In this document: positions 10,609 through 19,809 of the stretch, piece by piece
Layout: each line of letters opens with the position of its first letter
Position numbering within the stretch: the stretch's first letter is position 1
NCBI GenBank assembly: GCA_037178975.1
Contig: JASJZH010000002.1
Span: forward strand, 7,057,501-7,121,500
DNA from: Oscheius tipulae
Taxonomy: Eukaryota; Nematoda; Chromadorea; Rhabditida; Rhabditidae
Direction of reading: 5' to 3'
DNA length: 64,000 nt
The notes under the pieces: generated by a model
Told to the model about the DNA's origin: nothing
The model's database searches: none
Seen by the model: only the letters and a program-made list of their open reading frames with translations
Made by a program: the position numbers and the translations under genes

Positions 10609-11560
10609 TCAATCGGACTTGACCTTTGTGGCGCGCTTATAAACGACGGGAAGGAGCGATAAAACGGCAAAAAAGGTGAGTAGGAGTACGGAATTCCAGC
10701 TCCAAGCTACATTTGTGTGGGTCATTTGCTCGAGAGTGCTTCCTGCTTGGATATAGAGGAAACTGGGTGGGGCTACGCCGAGGAATGTGCCCCAAAAGAA
10801 AGATCCGAAGGGGACGTCGAGGACGGGACTGGCAATGTTGATGAACCAGTTTGGGAGGAACGGGGTGACTCGGAGAAAGATGATATAGTTGATCAGGGAG
10901 TCACGATGCTTCGCGACCTCGGCCTGCCAGTCTTGGACGCGTTGGGGGAAGTGCTGGAAAGGGAGAGGATTAGAAAGAAAATCTAACACTGAGATTAGCG
11001 GATATACCGTCATTTTTTGCGCTTAAAAAGTCAATTTTCATGGTTAAGTGTGCCAGTAGGTCCAGGCCAGGTTTGCTCGCAGAGGGCGCCCTGGTCTGGC
11101 CGGCTAGGCCCTCGTAAGGTATTCGTTCAGCTTAGAGCAAAAAGAGACCATAAATAGGCGAAAATACCTGTAAGACCAGATTCTTCCCGAAGAGTAATGA
11201 CAGAATGTAGCAGATTGCCGCTCCGGCTGCTGAACACGTACAGACGAGTAGCAAGGCCACGGGGAAGGGGAACAGATAGCCGCTCAGAATGGTCAGGAAC
11301 AACGAGCCGGGGATGGCAAAGGACTGGAGCATCACGTAGACAACAACGACGCCCGATAGCACCACGGCAAAGTTTTCCTCCTTATAGTGCGAGAGAATCC
11401 GCCCGAGGCGCTTGGCGTCCTCCAAATTCCTAGGGTATTTGAAGTCCTGGCGGTGTTCTGCCGCCAGGCTCGGAAAATTGAGATAAAGGAGCGAGAGAAG
11501 GCCGGCGAAGGTGGCTACTAGCAGTCCTAGCACTAGAGGGCCTCTACTCACGGCTATCAT
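10609..11560 (-). CDS. TMEM41B-like DedA/VTT-domain membrane protein
   Basis: TMEM41B is an ER phospholipid scramblase used in autophagosome and lipoprotein formation. Two exons are clear: 11168-11560 and 10609-10953, joined after VLQ. Family landmarks include FAIPGSLFLTILSGYLFPFP, then RVTPFLPNWFINIASPV and GVAPPSFLYIQAGSTLEQ, and several hydrophobic helices. It ends in a basic tail, YKRATKVKSD. The ATG at 11560 lies just after TTTTCAGGCCAG, which could be a trans-splice acceptor; an in-frame upstream extension to 11695 is open but looks unlike the family. It is 172 bases upstream of OPA1 on the same strand and divergent from RAB39, so it is the likely first gene of the operon. Confidence 0.9.
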
Positions 11561-12220
11561 CTGGCCTGAAAAGTCTATTTTAGAGTTTTTCGCTGGTCTA
11601 AAGTGATAAAAAGCAGCACGGAGACAAAAAAGGACAACTAGAGGACGATAATAGTGGCAAAAGCAGGCCAAGAAGCTGATAAAATAGTTTTGCATCCATA
11701 GACCGGTGGCAGAAAAAGACCAACAGCGGTTCTTTTGCTTTCACACGACCCATATCCAGGAAACGTGCTTTATTTTGATCGATTATCTACTTGCTGCACG
11801 TGCAATTTGGCATGTTGGGACTGTAAATAAGGTCCTCAAAATCAGAAGATCTCTACTGAGCATAAGAAAATGTCGCCTCAGCGAAAGATCATCTGATTCG
11901 ACATGTTTCGACAATTTGACCAACTTTCCAAGCTGTAAAGTAGTTTGTTTCGCCGGTAACATCACAAATTACCTCAAAGGTCTACCTAAACAGTTCGCTG
12001 AAAACAAAGAAAAACAAGTATAGGTAAAATTGAATCATTGAGCATGGAAATGGCGAGACACTGAGCCGAAATCGCGTCAGAACCCGGTCTAATAAAAATG
12101 TGCGCGGCTGAGAGAAGACTAGAAGAGATGGCTGTCAATTGCCACTGCCTCCCAATTATTTCGATCATATGATCCTGTTTTCCACAAAGACACGTTTTTT
12201 CAATTAAATGGTTCAGAAAT
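11561..12220. promoter_or_regulatory. Divergent intergenic region, TMEM41 operon / RAB39
   Basis: This 660-base gap lies between the divergent starts of the TMEM41-like gene and RAB39, so it should hold both promoters. I see no conserved motif, repeat or additional gene in it. Confidence 0.4.
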
Positions 12221-13348
12221 ATGGAGTTCAATTTCATCGGTGACGACTACGGGCCCCTATTCCACTACCAATACCGGCTAATCCTCATTGGGGACTCGAC
12301 AGTAGGAAAATCGAGTCTCCTGAAGTTCTTTACCGAGGGAAAACTGGCAGAAATTAGCGATCCCACCGTCGGAGTGGATTTCTACGCGAGGATGATTGAA
12401 CTGAGGCCAGGATTCCGTGTAAAATTGCAACTTTGGGACACGGCGGGGCAGGAAAAGTTTAGGTGAGTCGCAATCATCAATATTTTCCCGGAAAAATCAA
12501 TAAAAATGGCTTCTTTAGATCAATAACCCGGTCCTATTACCGAAATTCCGTCGGCGTCATGGTCGTTTACGATATTACAAACCGGCAGAGCTTCGAGAAC
12601 GTAAACAGCTGGCTCCAAGAGGCACAAGCAAATGTTGGCGGCCCGAGTCCCGATAAATGCGTCTTTCAACTAGTTGGTCATAAATCTGATTGTGGGGATC
12701 GAAGACAGGTATTCGAGCCGAAAAAAAGCAAAAAAATGAGACATTTAGGTAGACTATGAGGAGGGAGAATACTTCGCAAAATACCATAAGATGAAGTTTA
12801 TCGAAACGTCGGCAATTACTGGTGACAATGTCCTGGATGCTTTTCAGATGATGGCACTGGAGGTTAGTGAAGCTTTTCTCGTCAGGTTTAAAGAAGAAAA
12901 ATAGGGAAAACGAGCTATGAAACTATGCAAAAACAGGAAAATCGAAGTTCGGGATTTTTTGACCCCATAAGATCCGCGCGCAAACTACTGTAATTCCGCG
13001 CGATTCAACCATTCAAAAATAAAAACTTCAAGAAACTTATTTTCGGTCATTTTTAATAGAAAAACGCAGAAAAGTGTGTAAAAAGACGCAAAGACTGTTG
13101 CCAAGACGGAATAGAACAATATTCAATCATTTCACGTCTTTTACACCAAGAAAATGAACTGAAAGAACCAAGCAACGAGTAAGAGAAGACAAAGCTCTTT
13201 TCAGGTTCACTCCCGTGTCCAAGAAGGCCATCTACGGCCCCAGGAAGGCTGGGAAGGTGTCAAGTCGGGCCTTATGCGGAGTCAATCCATTGCCCTGTCC
13301 GAATCCGAGATTCCTTTCGCCTCCCCGGCGGGTGCTTGCAATTGTTAG
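12221..13348 (+). CDS. rab-39: Rab GTPase, RAB39 type
   Basis: This is a small GTPase of endosomal and autophagic membrane traffic. Four exons are in phase: 12221-12462, 12519-12708, 12749-12862 and 13205-13348. The P-loop GDSTVGKSS, the switch II motif WDTAGQEKFR, VGHKSD (the NKxD position with the His seen in RAB39 proteins) and ETSA are all present. It ends in ACNC, a CXC-type geranylgeranylation motif, which confirms the last exon. It converges with WDFY2, whose stop lies 434 bases to the right. In C. elegans rab-39 and wdfy-2 are, from memory, also neighbours. Confidence 0.95.
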
Positions 13349-13781
13349 TCGTTCTCACCCCGTATTTTTGGCATTTTCCCATAATTTTCACCTCTAGTCC
13401 AATCAAAGGTCAGCTCCCCGATGATCTCCATCCCAAAAACTCAGGCTTTCGCAACCAGAACAACCCGTGATCGAGATTATTTGTACATAAAACTTTGCAT
13501 CGCACGTTTATTTGTCAAACTACTAAAAATACACAAAGTTTGAAAAGGGTGGGAGAAGAAAATGCTACGGAATAAGTACGAGAATGAGATTATTTAATAT
13601 GGGAAGGGTGTATATAATAGAAATATATGTGTAAAACCGGTCTCTCTACTGACATGACTAAAAGGGGAGTTATCACAGCTTGGAATGTGGTCAAATGTGC
13701 GCGGGAATAAGACTACTTACAAGTGATTTGGAGGGGGAAAAGCACCAAATTTCGGGGGGGTAAATGAGATAAAAGGCAGGT
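13349..13781. other. Convergent gap RAB39 / WDFY2
   Basis: These 433 bases contain the two 3' ends. The A/T-rich stretch 13470-13640 has several AATAAA-like strings on either strand. I see no gene here. Confidence 0.4.
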
Positions 13782-16681
13782 TTAGAGCAGTTCCTTGACG
13801 TCCCAGATCATGATTGTACGATTTTGGCCGACGGTGAGCAGTTTGCCTTGGGTCTCTTGGAGGCTCATCGCGGTTACACCAGTCCGGAGCTCGTGGCAGA
13901 TCGCCAGGGGGGGTCAGGCTGAAATTTTAGAGTGGGTACGTTGAAAGTGACAGATTGATGAAATAGACTGACAGAAACAGATTCATAATAAGAGAAAGAA
14001 TATGACAAGTTGACAGTGACATAGGAAGGACTGAATTTGTCCTGAGTCAATGTTTGAGAACATTTAGAAAAGAAAGGCGTTTTAGAGTAGAGAGCTGTTA
14101 AGTAAAAGCCAGCTTCAGAACTGTCAAAACTGTTTTGCGAGCTCGAAAATGACGGACTGACATAGAAAAAATTGACAGAAACCGTGTACACTTATACAGC
14201 ATATTGACATGACACGTAGATCGACAATGCTTGTAAGCAGGTTTAGGAAGGTACAGGTTGATAGTAATAGGGAGTAGGATACGCTAGCTGACAGGGGAAT
14301 TTTGACAGCCTGTCAATGAAAGGGCGAGATTGACAGAGCCTGGACAACATTCAAAAGATCGGAAAATCAATGATCGGGCAAAAGAGAAACAAGATAACGA
14401 AGCACAGGCTGACAAAAACCTGACAATAGGCTGTTTCGACAGTCAAATTGACAGATTGTTGTCAGCTTTCTGCATATCCATCGACCTGATTTGAAAGACC
14501 AAACCCACTCAAATTGCTGCGGCGTGTCCTCCATCTTGCCATGGCAGGTCTTGCAAATGCGGACAGGCAGCTCGAATCCCATCTTGGGGAAGACGGTCCA
14601 ATTCTGACAGCAACTTGAACAGACGGCTTTCCCACACGTTCGGCAATGATGCTGACGGAGTCCGAGCGACTTCCTGGCCCACATTGCTGTGACGTTCCAG
14701 AAGAAGGGCTGATCACACAGTTGACATACGTCCGAGTTCTGCCAGGCCGGCGTTTCTAGCCTGAAAAACTCTTTTGAAAAAGAAGTGGGACTCTTTTAGG
14801 TAGCTGTCTAAATCGTTGCTTTTTCTGTCCAAAAACATCAGTTGTGGCCATATAGCTGTCTAACTGTGGTGGCTGTGGCCTCACAAAGTTTTAGCGATAA
14901 CGTTGCTGTATAGTCTGTCTCCAACGAGGAGCGGCAGTGAGCTAATTTTTTAAAGGGGAAGTGTGAAAGGTCAGTAATTGCAGTAACCGGCCTCAGGTTG
15001 GCAGATGTTTGCCATTTTCCACTTGTTTTGACATTGGCATCAAATTCAGGGCTCAATGACACCTACTTGACAACAAATTTGCAGAAAAATCTACCAGAAA
15101 ACCCCGCGAAAAGCGAGAAACACGAAAATATGGCTCCGCACATCTATTTTTGGCCAATTTCAAATTTCCTTACACATTTTCCCCAAATTTGTTGTCAAAT
15201 AGGTTTATGCATGCCTAGAATTGGATAACACGGTCAGAATGGGGAAAAATGCGGAAGATGATGTAAATTCACATATTCCTTTTTCGCGCGCGGACGCTGC
15301 CGCCAGCGTTTAAATTCAGGTGTCGCTCTTCATTGGAGACAGACTATACTGGTAAGAGGCGCTATTTTGTATCACACGTTCCGAGTTCGGTCCCCGTGGG
15401 TGACAAACTTTATGAGCAACCTATTTTATGCAGAAATAGGGTCCCCAAGATGAAAATTTGACATTTTTACATGCAAGAAAGTTAACAAAATTACGGACCT
15501 GTTAGCCTTCATGTCCCAGCAGACCAGCTTTCCGTTATCGTCGGCTGAGAAGAGACGCCGGGCTCCAGGAGCCACACACAACCTTGTGATTTTGTTTGAA
15601 TGACCGCTAAAATTGAATCTTTGGAATAAAAAAAGGGCGACCCACTTCAGTTCGTATGCTTCTCCTCGCTTGCCGCCAATGTCCCACATGATGACGAGAT
15701 TGTCGGTACTGCCGGAGTAGAGGACCTCCTTCTGACGGTCCCAGGCCAGCGAGGAGATTGTGTCTGAACAATTGATAATTTGAAGATCTTCCAAGTTTTT
15801 GGATAAGCTTTAAAGTAAATTTATGCTATTTTCAGGCCCAAAAACTCGTATTTAATAAAAAAAAAAACCTACTCGTATGAGCACTGAGCTTGCTGACAAG
15901 CTGAGCTGCCTGCTCTACTAGGCGCAAGACGACCACATTGCCGCCATGGTCGCCGACGAAGACGAAGGGCAAATCGACAACCAAAGCCGTGCAGCTGCTG
16001 TCACAGTGGAAGGCGCCCATCTTGGTGCCGAGCTCCGAGTCGTGCCAGATCAGCGACTTGTCTTTGGCACAGCTGAAGATGAATTCCTGCTCAATGGCCA
16101 GGCCGAGGCCGGAGATTGGGCCCGCATGGATGGACCATTTCCTTCTCTCCTGCATACTGTTCAGGTCATCGGCTACGAGATATTCGAAGACGTTTCCGTT
16201 TAGGAGGCCGACGAACAATCTGAAAATGGTCATGTTAGCATTGCTACGTAGCTGATAATTTAGAAATCTGTTCAAGGGCAAGCCGTCTCTAGTTCAGCAC
16301 TAAAAACAAAAGATTGAAAAAAATCTACCTTTTAGTCTGTTCACTGTAGACGATGGTCGTCGGAGCAACTGGCATGTAGTGATGAATTGACGGCCAGAAC
16401 TGTCCATTATCTCTTCGCAGGTACAGGCGGACGCTACGGTCGTCGCTTGCCTGTAAACTTCGTGTTCCTACTGAGAACGAAACTGAAACTGACCGACCAG
16501 AAGCCATCTTCCTTCTCCAGAAGAATCACGTCGTTAACTCGAACCAAATGGCCATCTATCTTGTCCAGAAGGGCTAAAATTCCAAAGTTTCTCAAAAAAA
16601 AAACTGGAAGTTACTTGGCTTCGCGTCCTGACCGATGCTGCTCGAGGAGGTGGACTGTCTGGGGTTAATTGTGGCCGACAT
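13782..16681 (-). CDS. wdfy-2: WDFY2-like WD40 + FYVE endosomal protein; frame broken in last exon
   Basis: This is an early-endosome adaptor that binds PtdIns3P through FYVE. Exons: ATG 16681, about 16575, 16495-16560, 16329-16450, 15873-16219, 15646-15763, 15499-15606, 14509-14759 and 13782-13918. WD40 repeats come first ([29 protein letters not shown]). The FYVE domain then has the CxxC pairs CQLC, CRTC and CSSC, and the ligand motif RQHHCRTCG. The last WD unit ([19 protein letters not shown]) follows. The last exon begins with a run of seven C (about 13909-13915 on the plus strand). In the frame needed for that WD unit a TGA appears upstream; one base more or fewer in the run removes it, so I suspect an indel. 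It diverges from CSA 286 bases away. Confidence 0.88.
13919..14508. repeat. TGACA-rich intron of WDFY2
   Basis: This 590-base intron holds well over ten copies of TGACA/TGTCA, often as ttgacag, irregularly spaced. A similar enrichment occurs at about 39540-40450. It looks like decayed short-repeat expansion; no gene is visible. Confidence 0.4.
15062..15203. mobile_element. MITE-like element, 142 bases with 20-base terminal inverted repeats
   Basis: The ends CCTACTTGACAACAAATTTG (15062-15081) and CAAATTTGTTGTCAAATAGG (15184-15203) are inverted repeats, 19 of 20 matching. It lies in a WDFY2 intron and has no coding capacity. Sequence from 15184 to 15247 recurs inverted at 39590-39657 at about 90% by eye, so the family extends beyond this terminal repeat and is dispersed. 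No target-site duplication is obvious. Confidence 0.6.
15326..15404 (+). repeat. tRNA-like SINE head, second copy of the 915 family
   Basis: TGGTAAGAGGCGC and GAGTTCGGTCCCC stand at box A and box B positions. Over 45 bases it resembles the head at 923-967. It is in the same WDFY2 intron as the MITE-like element. Confidence 0.4.
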
Positions 16682-16967
16682 TGCCCGAGCTGGATTCTGG
16701 AATCAGACTACTTTTATGGGAGGAATGAGCAGAAATTGATTGCCTTCGGACAAGATACAAAGTCAGGAAAGAGTGGTGTGTCAACGATGAACAAATAGAA
16801 GGTAAAGGACTGTTTAGGCCGTGGAGCGCGGTTTCTGCAGGTAAGTTTCAGTTGATTTTGAAACTGTTTCATCCCTTTCGCAACAAACGACATTCCAGCA
16901 TAGCTTTAGAAGTAGCTGGGACGAAAAAAGAAGAATTCTTGGGAGAAATCCCAAAATTCCAGCCTCA
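16682..16967. promoter_or_regulatory. Bidirectional gap WDFY2 / CSA
   Basis: Only 286 bases separate the divergent start codons, so both promoters must lie in or near it. A TTCCAG followed by 5 bases precedes the CSA ATG, fitting a trans-splice acceptor. No other motif is recognised. Confidence 0.4.
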
Positions 16968-19809
16968 ATGGCTCAAAAGCCATTGGAAGAACTGATCACG
17001 GATGCTACTTCACCAATTCATCTACGAAAAAGAGAGTTAGGATGCAGGTAGATCAATTTACAGAGTCAAAAACCAAGAAAATTCAAGCAATTTCAACCCA
17101 AGTCGGTGGAAAAGACCCGTGGAAGAGAATAGACTTCAATCACTGCGGATTATCGGCAGAATTCCTGTGGTTTTTTCGCATTCAGCGGCCTCTACGTGCT
17201 TGGACATCGATGGGAATGAGTACGATTTGTAGGTTTGAAGAAAACAAACAGAGGAAAAAGAAAGTTTAGTTTGTTGGCAGGGAGCTCGAAAGGAGGAATC
17301 GATGTTGTGAATCTGCGATTCGTTGAGGAACGAGGAGACCAAGCTACCTACTTTACCAGGCAGTGAGTAATATATTTAGCCACTTTTCAGGGAAAAAATA
17401 GACGAAAACAGCATGAAAAGTTGTCTGTAGTTACAAGCTCCAAATAGAGGAACACCTTACATTTATGGTTTTTATCTATTCTAGCCTTATGTTTATTAGT
17501 TTGCTGGATATTTTTCGATCATACAGGACTGAAAACTTTAAAAAAAAAAACGAGTAAATAGTGAAATGGTAATAATTCGGCAGGCGGCCCCCTTCGTTTG
17601 AATATTTGGTGCACTTTTGCGAATTCGCCCAAAACCGGGTTTTCTGATGTAATCCACTCATTTTCAAAGTTTCTGACCGCGTTTTTCGAATTCAGCGTGT
17701 AAAAGAACCTCTAATGTTGTGATAAAATGAAAACTTCTCGAAATCAGCGAGCTTTACCGTTGTTGGTCAAAGATAAGGATTTTCCACTATCTCTGCTGTT
17801 TTTATCTTCTAAGGGGTTCTCATACCTGCTGAATTTAATAAACGTAATTAAAAACTTAAAAAAATGGATGATATACGCTAGATACCTCGTTTACAGACGA
17901 AGGGGACCGCCTGCCAAACTATCAGAAGAATATGAAGGAGTTATACCAGTTTATAATCACAGCTTTGCGCGCACCTTTTATCCACACCAAAAACAGGCGG
18001 GAAGTTCAAAATTTGACTTTTTTTTCGGTAATAGTTCGGCAGGTGACTCGTTTCTTTTATCTTTTAACTGCTTTCTCATCTCTTGCCTAGCTTTTCAAGT
18101 CTTTTCTTGTCTGCTTCAAGAAATAAAAACTAGAACTGTCTTGGAATAGAATAATAAATTAATTCGTCGCTTTTTCTATGTATTTCTGCTATATTTCACG
18201 TTCCATGAGCCATATACTTGTCGTCTTACCACTTTTTCCTTATAGCGAGCCGCCTGCCGAACTATTACCAAATTTTCCTTTCAGCACCCATGACAACATG
18301 ATTAATTCGATCCAGTGGTACTCGAGAGACATTTCTATGTTCGCCAGTGCGAGTCAGGATGGAACTGTCAAGGTTATGCACGCAAAAATGTACCAAAAAC
18401 TTAGATTTTAGGTATGGGACACAAACAGTCAGCAGCCGTTCGAGACATATTCCATCGAGAACCCAAAGCAGATTCATTGGAACGAGGTGGACAAAAAGAA
18501 TCCGCTGATTGCAGTCTGTGATCATACATCGAATGTTATCCTGATCGACTGTCGGTAAGGGAAATATAGGATGCAGAATTTACAAAAATTTAGGAACGGA
18601 AACTATGCCCAAAACATCCGGAACAAGACTGAAGTCCGAGCTGTGAGATGGTACCACTCGGAAAAGCTGCTGAGTACCGGAGACGGTCAGGGAAATCTTT
18701 TCTATTGGGACATTAGGTACAGTGAAGACTTCGTGACCATTCTGATATTACAGAAACTGTCGTCAGTATCTCCGAAAGACGTCTATCGGCAGCTCAAGTG
18801 CCATATCAGCCATTCGATTCACCTCGGATGGAAGATATCTGGTCTGTGTAGACGCATACCTTCTCCAGGTATTTGTCTTCGATGCTCTTACTTTGGAGTT
18901 ACTGCTTCAGTTCAGAGCTATCCCGGTTTGCTTGACATACACAAAAAGAGGTACTATCATTTAGGACAAGGTGGAGAGACCACATCCAAACTCTCGACAT
19001 CTTATTTTGGTGGAAGAGGGAGAAAATCTTCGGATTGGACTACCGACTCCAGATGAGAAGTTCTCATGGACTACTGTGAATATGGTACGGTTCAAATACA
19101 CCCTATCCAGACATAATAGAAGATAAGAAACAAGTTTGGTTACGCACCAACTGTGCACATCTTGATACTCAGTCTCGTCAACTTAGGAAGACGCCATAAG
19201 TCGAAACTGACCACATGCACTCACTTGTCCCTTAGCTTGGTAGTACATTGACTATTGTTTCTTTTCATACCGCGTTACAAACAATCTACCATTACTAACG
19301 CGGTATGAAAAGAAACAATAGTCAATGTACTACCAATTCGCTGTGTTCTCAATGAAAAGTCCCGTAGGAAACTGTAAAGCAAAAGAAATCGGTGCGCAGT
19401 CTCAAATTTTCTTTGGAAAAGGTTTTGCGCATCCATTGTTTAAGTTCAAATCCTCAACGGATTGTCTGGCAATGTTCACATTTGCGTACAGCTTTTGGAT
19501 TGAGTCAAGTGTGTCAGTCATCATAATTTACATCGTGTGTGCCAATCAGCATTTCAGGAACAGAGGGCGGTGGTCAGACAGCAACTACTCTCCGGTCACT
19601 TGAACAAGATCAGTGCTTGTGCATATCGTTCCACGCATCAAGAGGTACCCTTTCTCTTATCTGGAAACCCATAGCGTTTCCAGCTTTACACAGCTTCAAT
19701 AGGGTTCGTGATCAAATGGTCGTCGGAAGGCGAACGGGCTAGAAACAATCTCGAGACGGAAAGCAACTACAACCAGGCTCGTCTGGACGATTGGAGTGAT
19801 AGCGATTAA
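16968..19809 (+). CDS. csa-1: ERCC8/CSA-like WD40 protein (Cockayne syndrome A)
   Basis: CSA is the WD40 substrate receptor of a CUL4-DDB1 ubiquitin ligase in transcription-coupled repair. Ten exons join in phase: 16968-17047, 17064-17228, 17271-17362, 18285-18372, 18412-18554, 18594-18716, 18754-18925, 18965-19084, 19558-19644 and 19684-19809. WD units include NSIQWYSRDISMFASASQDG with TVKVWDTN, and LSTGDGQGNLFYWDIR. Near the end are GHLNKISACAYRSTHQE and LYTASIGFVIKW, then an acidic DDWSDSD tail. All resemble remembered human ERCC8 (VQWYPHDTGMF, TLKVWDTN, QELYSGS, AFEDAWSSSDEEG). Introns are often 35-40 bases, but two are long and hold inverted-repeat DNA. Confidence 0.85.
17568..17923. mobile_element. 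Inverted-repeat element A in CSA intron
   Basis: The left end (17572-17598, containing TTCGGCAGGCGGCCCCCTTCG) and the right end (17898-17923, the same motif inverted) match at about 23 of 27 positions. The 356-base unit has no coding capacity. It belongs to the same family as element B. Confidence 0.5.
18027..18269. mobile_element. Inverted-repeat element B in CSA intron
   Basis: GGTAATAGTTCGGCAGG at 18027-18043 is repeated inverted, 17 of 17, at 18253-18269. The right end lies 15 bases before the 3' splice site of the next exon. The ends share the GTTCGGCAGG core with element A, so the intron carries two related MITE-like units in tandem. Confidence 0.6.
19237..19336. repeat. Perfect 41-base inverted repeat with 18-base spacer
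   Basis: The arm 19237-19277 (starts TTGGTAGTACATTGACTATT) and the arm 19296-19336 are exact reverse complements over 41 bases, around an 18-base spacer, 19278-19295. It lies in a 473-base CSA intron. It could fold as a long RNA hairpin or be a young foldback/MITE copy. Confidence 0.9.

Noticed and set aside
17727-18149. 140-codon frame in the CSA intron
   Set aside because: It lies across two inverted-repeat elements and inside an intron whose flanking exons join in phase.
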